Assembly: GCA_964608735.1 (NCBI GenBank)
Contig: CAZSPL010000044.1
Coordinates: 1 to 20,787, forward strand
Direction of reading: 5' to 3'
DNA length: 20,787 bases
Source: CAZSPL01 sp964608735
Lineage (GTDB): Bacteria > JAJVIF01 > JAPKYR01 > CAZSPL01
Part shown: piece by piece, positions 1 through 7,268 of the stretch
Layout: each line of letters opens with the position of its first letter
Numbering within the stretch: position 1 is the first letter of the stretch
Program-made: the position numbers and the translations under genes
Notes under the pieces: generated by a model
Databases searched by the model: none
Seen by the model: only the letters and a program-made list of their open reading frames with translations
What the model was told of the DNA's origin: nothing

Positions 1-1443
1 GTGGGGGCGGGACGCGCGAACGAAGGCATGCGCGCCGGATGGCGGGAGCATCTTAAGGATGTCGTCACCCATTGCGGATTCAAGTATCTTCGCTTCCACG
101 GGCTTTTGTGCGACGACATGATGATCTATCACGAGGATGGAAAGGGAAACCCGGTTTACAACTTTCAATATGTCGACGAGCTGTTCGATTTCATGCTGGA
201 ATGCGGCATACGTCCGTTCGTCGAATTCGGGTTCATGCCCGAAGCGCTGGCATCGGGGGAAATGACCGTCTTCTGGTGGAAGGGTAATGTCACGCCACCA
301 AAGGATTATAACCGGTGGGCGGAGCTTATCGGCAATTGCGCGAAGCACTGGATAGAGCGATACGGGGCGGAGGAAGTCCGCCGGTGGTATTTCGAGATAT
401 GGAACGAAGCCAACCTTGATGAGCTCTTCTTCTCCGGGACGCGGGCGGAATATTTCAAGATGTATGAATATGCCGCGAGGGCGTTGAAAGGGGTCGATGA
501 GCGGCTGCGCGTCGGCGGCCCGGCGACATCAAGCTTCGAAAACGGCGAAGCTCCGTGGATGAAGGATTTTTTGAAATTCTGCGATGCAAACAGGCTGCCT
601 TGCGATTTCATCTCGACGCATCCATACCCGGTCACGCATCCGCGCGATAAAGCCACCGGGGAGATACTCGATAGATTCCGCGAGGAAGGCTGCACGTTCA
701 AAGACCTGGCGTGGTTGAGGAAAGCGGTCGATGCATCGAAATTCCCCCGCGCCGAAATTCATCTCACCGAGTGGAATTCATCGCCGCGGCCGCGCGATTT
801 CGTGCACGACCACCCGTTCGCGGGCGCGTTCATCATCAAGAACAACATCGAATGCATCGGGTTGTGCGATTCGTTGTCGTACTGGACATTCACCGATGTC
901 TTCGAGGAGACGCGCGCGGGGGATACGCCGTTTCACGGGGGATTCGGGATGATCAATTTCCAGGGGATACGCAAGCCGTCGTACTGGGCATATCGATTCC
1001 TCAACAGCCTCGGCGATATCAGGCTCGGCCAGGGGAATGGCTGGTACGCAACAAGAGAGGAAAGCAGAATTGTAATCCTCGTTTGGAACTACCAGCACTA
1101 CGCTACGCCGGATGCGCGGTTGGCGTGGGATAAGGATACGGTGGAGGACTTGTTCGCGGGCGGTGCTAAGAGGAAATTCGATTTCGGGATTGCTAATCTT
1201 GCGGAAGGTGAATATCAAATCACGACGCGCAAGGTAAGTATCGAACACGGGTCTGCACTCCATGCGTGGAAAGCCATGGGCGCGCCCGAGTGGCTGATGC
1301 CCGACCAGGTAGAGAGCCTGAAACAGGCATCGGAACCGGTACTCAGGAAATATGCAGCGAAATTTAACAGTGAACTGCGCATCGTCGAGGACCTCCCGCC
1401 ATACTCATTCGCACTCGTGGAGATTAACCATATCGGAGGTTAA
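1..1443 (+). CDS. GH39 family glycoside hydrolase (beta-xylosidase-like), 5' partial
   Basis: Glycosidase of clan GH-A, family GH39, the family of beta-xylosidases and alpha-L-iduronidases. A retaining mechanism is expected, removing xylose or a related sugar from oligosaccharides. Numbering from the first base, the acid/base is Glu136 in FEIWNEANL and the nucleophile is Glu257 in HLTEWNSS, 121 residues apart as in bacterial GH39 xylosidases. RFHGLLCDDM (31-40) and FWWKGN (91-96) also look like the bacterial branch. The frame is open to the left edge, and the GTG at base 1 encodes a residue that is internal in homologues (VGAGRANEG), so the true start lies upstream and roughly 25-40 residues are missing. 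No signal peptide can be judged. The stop is followed 5 bases later by the next gene. The family is clear; the exact substrate is not. Confidence 0.9.
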   Translation: MGAGRANEGMRAGWREHLKDVVTHCGFKYLRFHGLLCDDMMIYHEDGKGNPVYNFQYVDELFDFMLECGIRPFVEFGFMPEALASGEMTVFWWKGNVTPPKDYNRWAELIGNCAKHWIERYGAEEVRRWYFEIWNEANLDELFFSGTRAEYFKMYEYAARALKGVDERLRVGGPATSSFENGEAPWMKDFLKFCDANRLPCDFISTHPYPVTHPRDKATGEILDRFREEGCTFKDLAWLRKAVDASKFPRAEIHLTEWNSSPRPRDFVHDHPFAGAFIIKNNIECIGLCDSLSYWTFTDVFEETRAGDTPFHGGFGMINFQGIRKPSYWAYRFLNSLGDIRLGQGNGWYATREESRIVILVWNYQHYATPDARLAWDKDTVEDLFAGGAKRKFDFGIANLAEGEYQITTRKVSIEHGSALHAWKAMGAPEWLMPDQVESLKQASEPVLRKYAAKFNSELRIVEDLPPYSFALVEINHIGG

Positions 1444-1448
1444 TTCTT

Positions 1449-2561
1449 ATGCTCGCTTGTGAAAGAAATAACGGGAAAGTCAAAACAGTCCTGGTTTTTA
1501 TATTGATGAGCACCATATATATGTGCTCGGCGTGCTCGACTGCACCAGCCGGTGAAAACGAACCACTTTTCCGAATCGGGAAATATAAGACCGGTTTCAT
1601 CAACAGCTCGGGCAAAGTTGTTATCAAGCCTCAGTTTACGAGCGCTGGCGAATTCAGCGAAGGTCTGGCTATCATTTTCATTAGAGAAGGGGATGAGACA
1701 TCCTACGGCTATATAAGTAAGAAAGGCCGGTTCGTGATAGAGCCGAGGCCGTTATCGAAAGAAACAGATGTAAAGGGATACGGCGAATTTCACGACGGAT
1801 TGGCATCAATTCCGGTCAAGGACAAATATGGCTACATTGACACATCCGGGATTTTCGTCATTGCGCCTGAACTCGATCTGCCCGAATATGGAGACCTCAA
1901 ATCGAGAGACTACTCCGAAGGATTCACGGTGATCGAAGTTGATGGCAAATACGGCTACATGGATACGAGCGGCAAGATCGCAATCGAACCGCAATTCGAT
2001 TTTGCATGCCCATTCAGCGAAGGTCTTGCGCGTATCAGGAATGATGATGAAGAAAACGGTGGCTGGAGATTTACAGATAGCACCGGGCAAATCGTAATTT
2101 CCCACATCGAAGCGAAGCATGTAAGCGGCTTCCACGATGGCCTGGCATGTCTGGAGACCGACAACGGGTTTGGATATATAGATAAAGAAGGAGCTATGGC
2201 GATAGAACCGGGATTGGTCGTCGCGGAAGATTTCTCAGAGGGTCTCGCGCTGGTTTGGATTGAAGAGGACGATACGCCGAGATGCGCTTTCATCGATACG
2301 ACCGGCGAATTAGTTATTAAACCGGGAGATATTGCCAATTGCAGGTCGTTCCACGACAGCCGTGCCGCCGCGAAAATCGGACCTGAGTTGACCGGTGGGT
2401 GGGGCTTTGTCGATAAGACGGGTGAATTCGTTATTGAGCCTCAATACTCTGAGGTGGAAGATTTTCATAACGGATTGGCCATCGTATGGGAAATCGGCGA
2501 TAGAGGAAACTCCATGTCCTACATCAACCCGGACGGGAAAAAGGTTTGGCAGTCCGACTGA
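1449..2561 (+). CDS. WG-repeat exported protein, probable lipoprotein
   Basis: A 370-residue protein made almost entirely of WG (KWG) repeats, a beta-rich module often found in bacterial surface or periplasmic proteins of unknown role. At least eight repeats are visible, with cores such as YGYIDTSG, YGYMDTSGKIAIEPQF, FGYIDKEG and WGFVDKTGEFVIEPQY, often followed by FSEGLA or FHDGLA. The N-terminus has basic residues, a hydrophobic stretch (about 12-25) and a Cys at 29 (MCSAC). That Cys could be lipidated, but the -3 residue is Cys rather than Leu, so the lipobox is weak. The ATG lies 5 bases after the GH39 stop and its Shine-Dalgarno GGAGG (1435-1439) sits in the last GH39 codons, so the two are probably translationally coupled. 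This does not prove shared function. No strong terminator follows. Confidence 0.85.
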   Translation: MLACERNNGKVKTVLVFILMSTIYMCSACSTAPAGENEPLFRIGKYKTGFINSSGKVVIKPQFTSAGEFSEGLAIIFIREGDETSYGYISKKGRFVIEPRPLSKETDVKGYGEFHDGLASIPVKDKYGYIDTSGIFVIAPELDLPEYGDLKSRDYSEGFTVIEVDGKYGYMDTSGKIAIEPQFDFACPFSEGLARIRNDDEENGGWRFTDSTGQIVISHIEAKHVSGFHDGLACLETDNGFGYIDKEGAMAIEPGLVVAEDFSEGLALVWIEEDDTPRCAFIDTTGELVIKPGDIANCRSFHDSRAAAKIGPELTGGWGFVDKTGEFVIEPQYSEVEDFHNGLAIVWEIGDRGNSMSYINPDGKKVWQSD

Positions 2562-2734
2562 GCGTTTGGCGGGATATCGATGCCGGGCTGTCCCGACTTT
2601 AAGTCTCATTTATAAAATACATCCTTCTCTGTAGACATTATTTAATAGCAGCGCGTAGGATATCGCGCGGGTTGAGCTATGCAAGTCGGGGGAATTCAGC
2701 AGGACGTCTGCTTCGGGGAGGTTTCCACGCATCG
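2562..2734 (+). other. Intergenic region upstream of the HD-GYP gene
   Basis: This 173-base gap has a TATAAA at 2611-2616 that could be a -10 element, without a convincing -35. A short hairpin GCGCG/CGCGC pairs 2651-2655 with 2664-2668. GGGGAGG at 2715-2721 could serve as a Shine-Dalgarno, 13 bases before the ATG chosen for the next gene. An in-frame TTG at 2672 would extend that gene by 21 residues. I see no other coding or RNA feature. Confidence 0.4.
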
Positions 2735-4045
2735 ATGGAAGCCGAAAGGGAAATTACGGTTGAAGATGCCGAAGAAGAGAAGGAAGAAACATCCGGTGTC
2801 ACCCAGCTGACCGACTTCTTTGACGGCTCATACCGGAAGCTGCTTCCGGACGGGCGCACCATCATCGCCGTACCGGACCTCCCGGTGGGAACCAGCCTCG
2901 AAAGCTCCATCTACGACGGCGAGGGCGAACTTCTCATCCGGGACGGCATCCCCATATCCCAGGCCATCGTCGACGGGTTGCTGCGCCGCGGCATCACCGA
3001 AGTTTTCATGAAGAGTTCGCGTCCGCGGGACTTTGATATTACAGGGCCCGAATCCACACCGACGGAACCGGAAGCGGAGCAGCTTTCGCTAACGACCGTA
3101 CCGCCCGATATCGACGCTCCTGAAAACGTCCCTGAGACGCTCAAGAGAAATTCGGTGAAGGCGCTCGAATACATTTTCAGCATGATAGGCGTCGATGATG
3201 CCGTCGACCTCTACGAGCTTCATTCATCGTGCAGCAAGATAGTCGAACGGCTTGTGGGACGGCGGGGCATGCAGCCGAGCGTGATCGACCTGTACCTCAG
3301 GGAGCATACGGTAAGCCGTCACAGCGTAAACGTGCTCACCACCTTCGCTACGACATGCGCGGCATTGGGCATCGACAAACGCAAGGTCAACGAATGCATC
3401 ATCGCCACCGTGCTTCATGATATCGGCAAGGTGATCATCCGGAAATTCGAGCAGATGGACAGGCAGAAGAAATACGGGATGGGGCGCGCGTTGCAGGACC
3501 GGGTCGAGAAGTGGTCGAAATCGGCGGCGGTCGATGTTCTGAAGATGCATACTGAAGTGGGCTTTCACTTCCTCATGAAGATGGGATGTATCGAGGACGA
3601 TCTTCTCGACGCGCTTCGCAATCACCACGAGCGGCTCGACGGCCGGGGCTACCCGAGAAAATTGTCGGGCGCGCGCCTGAGCCATGCCGCGCAGGTTTTG
3701 ATACTCGCGAATGAGTATGAAGCGCTAACATGGGATGAAGCAGGGACCGAAAAGACCAGGTTCCACGAGGCAATGAAGCGAATCGTCCAGCACGGAAGCC
3801 GCCTTGTCGATTGCCAGATTGTCAACGCGTTCCTTAAGATATACGGATACTACCCTCCCGGAAGCTGGGTTGAGCTTAATTCGGCCGAGATTGCCATCGT
3901 CACGCAGAGCAATCCCGGCAAGCCGCGCTCGCCGATAGTGCAGGTACATATTGACGAGAAGGGGGTAAGGCTCACGAAACCGGTTACAGTGGACCTCTCG
4001 AAACCGGGCGCACCTTACATCAAGTCGGGACTGGGAAAAAAGTAG
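2735..4045 (+). CDS. HD-GYP domain protein, probable cyclic-di-GMP phosphodiesterase
   Basis: HD-GYP proteins hydrolyse cyclic di-GMP with a two- or three-metal centre. From ATG 2735 (436 residues) there is an acidic N-terminus, a small domain (about 27-97) ending ISQAIVDGLLRRGITEVFMK, as is common before HD-GYP modules, a linker rich in Pro and acidic residues, then the HD-GYP domain (about 185-380). Visible residues are HDIGK (His228, Asp229, Lys232), His272 and HHERLDGRGYP (297-307), the diagnostic GYP signature. The motif usually read as AD.YDALT is here ANEYEALT, so the last metal-ligand Asp is Asn326; this variant may change metal content. No membrane segment is visible, so it is probably cytosolic. 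A TTG start at 2672 is possible but its ribosome site is weaker. The TAG stop lies inside the inverted repeat 4036-4125. Confidence 0.9.
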   Translation: MEAEREITVEDAEEEKEETSGVTQLTDFFDGSYRKLLPDGRTIIAVPDLPVGTSLESSIYDGEGELLIRDGIPISQAIVDGLLRRGITEVFMKSSRPRDFDITGPESTPTEPEAEQLSLTTVPPDIDAPENVPETLKRNSVKALEYIFSMIGVDDAVDLYELHSSCSKIVERLVGRRGMQPSVIDLYLREHTVSRHSVNVLTTFATTCAALGIDKRKVNECIIATVLHDIGKVIIRKFEQMDRQKKYGMGRALQDRVEKWSKSAAVDVLKMHTEVGFHFLMKMGCIEDDLLDALRNHHERLDGRGYPRKLSGARLSHAAQVLILANEYEALTWDEAGTEKTRFHEAMKRIVQHGSRLVDCQIVNAFLKIYGYYPPGSWVELNSAEIAIVTQSNPGKPRSPIVQVHIDEKGVRLTKPVTVDLSKPGAPYIKSGLGKK

Positions 4046-4125
4046 GGACAGTCACCTGTTTCGCTCATGGCATTACTCGCTATCGCATATCTTCGAGCGA
4101 AATAGGTGACTGTCCCTACTTTTTT
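4036..4125. repeat. 90-bp near-perfect inverted repeat, possible REP/MITE element and two-way terminator
   Basis: Two 31-base arms (4036-4066 and 4095-4125) are complementary except for one position, 4058/4103, which is a G-U pair in RNA. The arms begin AAAAAAGTAGGGACAGTCAC and enclose a 28-base loop. Each transcript would form a long stem ending in six U, so it can serve as a terminator for both convergent genes. The HD-GYP stop (4043-4045) is inside the left arm, and the dehydrogenase stop (4124-4126) overlaps the end of the right arm. Arm length and symmetry go beyond an ordinary terminator and resemble REP-like or miniature mobile palindromes. That origin is inference, because no second copy is present here. 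Confidence 0.85.
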
Positions 4126-5242
4126 AGCAATAATGCGCGATTGCTTTGGCGACGTCGAGTGTTTTCGCGTCTCCGCCCATGTCGTATGTCCGCACCTTGC
4201 CCTCCGCAATGACCTTGGTGATGGCGGCATCGAGCGCTTTCGCCATGTCGAGCTCATCGAGGTATTCGAGCATCAGGCGGGTGGAGATAATCATCGCGAT
4301 GGGGTTGACCTTGTACTGCCCGTAATATTTCGGCGCGGAACCGTGGGTTGGTTCGAAGAGGGCGTAGTTGTCGCCGATATTCCCGCTGGCCGCGAATCCC
4401 AGGCCGCCGACAAGCTGGCCGCAGAGGTCGGATACGATGTCGCCGAACATGTTCGTCGTGACGAGTACGTCATAGTCGAGCGGATTTTTCACCAACCACA
4501 TGCACATGGCATCGATATTCGCTTCCCACAGCGGGATGTCGGGATATTCCTTCGCTATCTTGCGTGTTTCTCGCACCATCAGTCCGCTTGTCTCGCGTAT
4601 GACATTCGGTTTCTCGACGACTGTCACGCTCCGGCGGCCGTGCTTTTTCGCATATTCAAATGCAGCGCGGGCGATGCGGCGGCATCCCTCGCGTGTGAAT
4701 ACGCGGCAGCTTATAGCCATGTCGTCGCTCGAGACTTCCTTGAAGCGCGCCATGCGTGGATGCCCTTCATCGATAGCTTTTCGCACAACGTCGGGGATGG
4801 GATGCCATTCGACGCCGGAGTAGAGCCCCTCGGTGTTTTCGCGGAATACGACTATATCGACGCCGTCCTTGTAGTTGAGCGGGTTGTTCGGATAAGCCTT
4901 GCACGGGCGCAAGTTGTTGTAGAGGTCGAACATCTGCCTCGCGCGCACGATTGGGGAAAAGTAGACACATCCCTTGCCCTTCATCTCGGCGCAGAGCTCG
5001 GCATCCGCTTCTTCTTTAGGTTTCGAAGTAATCGCGCCGAACAGGCAACAGTCGGTGCTTTTCAGGATTTCGACGGTCCTGTCAGGAAACGGGTTGCCCT
5101 CGCTACGCCAGAATTCCCACCCGACATCGCCGTGGATGTATGCCGCGTCGAGGCCGAGTTTCTGAAGCACGATGCTCGCCGCTTCCATTACTTCGTTGCC
5201 GATTCCGTCGCCCGGCAGCCATGCGATTTTGTGTTTTGCCAT
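4124..5242 (-). CDS. Isocitrate/isopropylmalate-family decarboxylating dehydrogenase
   Basis: Oxidatively decarboxylates a 2R-3S hydroxy-dicarboxylic acid with NAD(P) and a divalent metal. The 372-residue length is usual. The N-terminus is MAKHKIAWLPGDGIG. Substrate loop YFSPIVRARQMFDLYNNLRP is at 94-113, RENTEGLYSG at 134-143 (catalytic Tyr141), Lys211 in EKPN, metal Asp268 and Asp272 in FGDIVSD, and HGSAPKYYGQYKVNP at 300-314. RENTEGLYSG favours isocitrate or homoisocitrate over isopropylmalate, which usually has a different loop. Lys305-Tyr306 match the NADP-type pair of E. coli isocitrate dehydrogenase, but the partner Arg near the C-terminus is Gly, so the cofactor is unsettled. ATG 5242 was chosen over 5266 because it has an AGGGAG ribosome site and matches the family N-terminus. 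It stands alone, with its own promoter. Confidence 0.9.
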   Translation of the reverse strand: MAKHKIAWLPGDGIGNEVMEAASIVLQKLGLDAAYIHGDVGWEFWRSEGNPFPDRTVEILKSTDCCLFGAITSKPKEEADAELCAEMKGKGCVYFSPIVRARQMFDLYNNLRPCKAYPNNPLNYKDGVDIVVFRENTEGLYSGVEWHPIPDVVRKAIDEGHPRMARFKEVSSDDMAISCRVFTREGCRRIARAAFEYAKKHGRRSVTVVEKPNVIRETSGLMVRETRKIAKEYPDIPLWEANIDAMCMWLVKNPLDYDVLVTTNMFGDIVSDLCGQLVGGLGFAASGNIGDNYALFEPTHGSAPKYYGQYKVNPIAMIISTRLMLEYLDELDMAKALDAAITKVIAEGKVRTYDMGGDAKTLDVAKAIAHYC

Positions 5243-5277
5243 TGTGAATAGTCTCCCTGATGTCATTAAGGCGGAAA

Positions 5278-5306
5278 ATTATAAGGAATGAGGAGGCGTA
5301 AATCAA
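5278..5306 (-). promoter_or_regulatory. Sigma-70 type promoter of the dehydrogenase gene
   Basis: Read on the minus strand, a TTGATT -35 (5306-5301), a 17-base spacer and a consensus TATAAT -10 (5283-5278). Transcription would start near 5271, giving a leader of about 30 bases that carries the AGGGAG ribosome site before ATG 5242. Confidence 0.7.
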
Positions 5307-5335
5307 ATTTGATAATGATTGACGCTTATCCATGC

Positions 5336-5358
5336 AGGGCGCGGCATGCAGCGCCCCT
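5336..5358. terminator. GC-rich hairpin at the thermonuclease gene end
   Basis: AGGGCGC (5336-5342) pairs with GCGCCCCT (5351-5358) around a short loop that contains GCATGC. It overlaps the stop codon of the minus-strand thermonuclease gene. There is no clear run of U after the stem, so it may slow polymerase or protect the 3' end rather than act as a full intrinsic terminator. Confidence 0.4.
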
Positions 5359-5899
5359 ACGTGGCATCGTCATCCAGTCCCCACAATCCCCTGTTCGCCG
5401 CGCGGGCGATGCGTTCGGCTTCGAGGAAGACATCGGCGAAACGCACATCCGGCGGGAATGTCGACACCCTCGCGTAGCCGTATTCCACGAGCTTGAGGTT
5501 GACGAAAGTTCCATCCTCGAGGAAGACATATCTCAGCAGGCGGTCGTAGCGGTCGGTTTCGGAAACATCCTTCACCAGCATGACCCGTTTCCCCTCGACA
5601 AGACGCGTATTCGCAGCGGTCGCTTCCTCGCCATAGGGCTCCTTTCCCTTCGACGGATGCTTCGTCTCGGGAGTATCCATGCCGATATAGCGCACCTTGC
5701 GCTCGCCGGTGACCTCGATGGTGTCGCCGTCGACGATGCGCGTCACATTCACCCACTCGCCGTCATCGGCTTCCGCATAGGGGGAATGAAACCCGCTTCC
5801 CCCGGAACCCGCAAGGCATCCCGGGATGCATCCCGGCAATAAGAGCACGAGCAGGAGCGGGAGGATGAATGTGTATATGGTTGTCCGATTGCATCTCAT
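5357..5899 (-). CDS. Thermonuclease (staphylococcal nuclease-like) lipoprotein
   Basis: Calcium-dependent nuclease of the SNase family, expected to cut DNA and RNA outside the cytoplasm. The 180-residue protein has a lipoprotein signal with Cys24 in LLPGC, a short Gly/Ser linker, then the SNase fold (about 48-175). Active-site residues of S. aureus nuclease are all present: calcium Asp59 in DGDT and Asp75 in MDTPE, catalytic Arg70 and Glu78, and Arg120 in RYDRLL. DTPETKHP and the C-terminal ANRGLW are typical. The ATG at 5899 follows AAGGGAG at a good spacing. It is transcribed away from the propeller gene at 5989, and the two share a compact divergent promoter region. Likely roles are nutrient scavenging from extracellular nucleic acid or surface DNA cleavage. 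Activity is well supported; the role is inference. Confidence 0.92.
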   Translation of the reverse strand: MRCNRTTIYTFILPLLLVLLLPGCIPGCLAGSGGSGFHSPYAEADDGEWVNVTRIVDGDTIEVTGERKVRYIGMDTPETKHPSKGKEPYGEEATAANTRLVEGKRVMLVKDVSETDRYDRLLRYVFLEDGTFVNLKLVEYGYARVSTFPPDVRFADVFLEAERIARAANRGLWGLDDDAT

Positions 5900-5925
5900 C
5901 GGTGTGCTCCCTTCAATCGTCGATG

Positions 5926-5931
5926 ATTATA
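5926..5931 (-). promoter_or_regulatory. -10 element of the thermonuclease gene
   Basis: A consensus TATAAT on the minus strand, 27 bases before the ATG at 5899. A start near 5919 would give a 20-base leader with the AAGGGAG ribosome site. No good -35 is visible at 16-18 bases, so an activator may be needed. Confidence 0.5.
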
Positions 5932-5963
5932 ACCGATTGGGGGGGTTATCACCCGCCCGATGC

Positions 5964-5972
5964 TGGTATAAT
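5964..5972 (+). promoter_or_regulatory. Extended -10 promoter of the propeller gene
   Basis: TGGTATAAT on the plus strand is a perfect extended -10 (TGnTATAAT), which can work without a -35. Transcription would begin near 5979, only about 10 bases before the start codon, so the message would have almost no leader. It sits 32 bases from the divergent thermonuclease -10, with a run of seven or more G (from 5939) between them. Confidence 0.55.
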
Positions 5973-5988
5973 TGCGCCGGTGAATATG

Positions 5989-7185
5989 ATGTCGCGAAAT
6001 ATCATGCTTGCCTTGATGATTGCGTTGACTATCGTCGCGCAATCCGGATGCGGCGGACGGGATGAAGCCGGGCGTAAGAAGACCGGTGAATCGATGCCGG
6101 TACAGGCGGCGACATCGCCGCGCGTGGAATGGAGTTTCATGCTGGGGGCGAAGCTTCCCGGGAATATGGCTTTGTATGAAAAGGAAATCCTGGTGGCAGA
6201 TTCCATCGGGAACCTGCTCGCTGTATCGGTCAAGGACGGCTCGCAACGCAAGGCGATCCACTATCCCGGCCCGGTGATGGGATGGGACATCCGTGATGAC
6301 GCGGTTGCGGCATCTACGATAACGAAGAAGCTGCATTTCGGCGATGTCACCACCGGGGAGGAGCTATGGAGTGTTTCATGTGAAACGACGCCGTCGGAGC
6401 CGGCGATCACAACAGAGGGGGTCATTTTTTCCGAGGGACTGGGGCCGTATCGCGTGAGGTTTTATTCGTTTGAAGGCCTGAAGATCTGGGAGCGTGAATT
6501 CGACGTCAAGCCGTCAGGATTCAGCCCGACGTACAGCGGGGACGCGGCATACATCGCGTTCGAGGACAGAACCATCCGGGCGTTGAAGCTCGATAAAGGC
6601 GACACATTGTGGGAATTCAGCGTCGGCAAGCCGCTCGAACTCGCGGAGGATGGCCGCTGGGCGGGGCGGTATGAATTTCTCGGCGTCGAAGGGGATGAGA
6701 AGGCGCGCAGGTCGCCGTTCTATATCGGCGGCGTAGGGCGGATGGCAATTGCGGGCGCGGGGTTGATAGTTCCATCGGAGGATGGATACGTTCGATGCAT
6801 CGATTTCACGAAGGGCGAAATGAAATGGGCGAGCCGCTTCGAGGACAGGATTACCTGCCTCTGGGGCAGTACATCCCAAAGCGCCCTGATCTACGTGGAA
6901 ACCGTGGAGGGGCATTTCGCATGCATGGACACTATGACCGGCGACATTCTCGGCGACGCTCTTCTCGAAAATCCGACGTTAGGCATGATTCCGCTTGAGA
7001 ACGGGGAAATAATCGTGGATGTCGACATCTTCAAGAAACCGCTACTCAGGGGCGTTCCATCGTTAGTCGAGACAGGCATACTCGACATCGTAATCATCCC
7101 CGAAGACGGGATGAGGGTGGGCGATATGCTTGTCGTGCGTACGAGAGACGGTGAAATCGCGGGGATATCGATACCCGGGGATTGA
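5989..7185 (+). CDS. PQQ-type beta-propeller exported protein, probable lipoprotein
   Basis: Predicted envelope protein with a PQQ-like (BamB/quinoprotein-type) beta-propeller, 398 residues from ATG 5989. The signal region reads MSRNIMLALMIALTIVAQSGC. The Cys-Gly-Gly after it suggests lipidation, but Gln at -3 is not a standard lipobox. Propeller blades show as repeats such as DVTTGEELWSV, LDKGDTLWEFSV, IDFTKGEMKWASRF and MDTMTGDILG, the usual pattern in which a Gly-containing turn is followed by a Trp strand. No PQQ cofactor residues or enzyme motif is evident, so it is probably a binding or assembly scaffold. The ATG at 5986 is equally possible; a longer frame from 5869 would place the start upstream of the promoter. 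No neighbour explains its role. Confidence 0.78.
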   Translation: MSRNIMLALMIALTIVAQSGCGGRDEAGRKKTGESMPVQAATSPRVEWSFMLGAKLPGNMALYEKEILVADSIGNLLAVSVKDGSQRKAIHYPGPVMGWDIRDDAVAASTITKKLHFGDVTTGEELWSVSCETTPSEPAITTEGVIFSEGLGPYRVRFYSFEGLKIWEREFDVKPSGFSPTYSGDAAYIAFEDRTIRALKLDKGDTLWEFSVGKPLELAEDGRWAGRYEFLGVEGDEKARRSPFYIGGVGRMAIAGAGLIVPSEDGYVRCIDFTKGEMKWASRFEDRITCLWGSTSQSALIYVETVEGHFACMDTMTGDILGDALLENPTLGMIPLENGEIIVDVDIFKKPLLRGVPSLVETGILDIVIIPEDGMRVGDMLVVRTRDGEIAGISIPGD

Positions 7186-7227
7186 GGGGGATACTTGAGC
7201 CTTCACGCGCCGCTGGTGTCTAAAGGA

Positions 7228-7256
7228 TTGCATATATTTTTACATATATTTAATTC
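7228..7256 (+). promoter_or_regulatory. AT-rich promoter-like region before the HEAT-repeat gene
   Basis: A marked AT-rich patch in otherwise GC-rich DNA. It holds TTGCAT at 7228-7233 and two direct copies of CATATATTT (7231-7239 and 7243-7251) spaced 12 bases apart. No -10 fits well at 17 bases, so the precise promoter is unsure. CAAGG at 7256-7260 is a plausible ribosome site for ATG 7269. Confidence 0.35.
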
Positions 7257-7268
7257 AAGGTTTTTTGC

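Noticed and set aside
1..3. GTG as the start codon of the GH39 gene
   Set aside because: Homologues have VGAGRANEG as internal sequence, and N-terminal residues are missing, so the gene begins outside the window.
2672..2734. TTG 2672 as start of the HD-GYP gene
   Set aside because: The extra 21 residues have no family match, and GGGGAGG before ATG 2735 is the better ribosome site, although its spacing is long. Not excluded.
4106..5251. A 381-codon open frame on the plus strand
   Set aside because: It is antisense to the dehydrogenase gene, which has all family motifs; the long frame is a by-product of GC-rich codon use and shows no recognisable protein.
5869..5988. Start at 5869 for the propeller gene
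   Set aside because: It would overlap the thermonuclease gene and its promoter; the signal peptide begins properly at 5986 or 5989.
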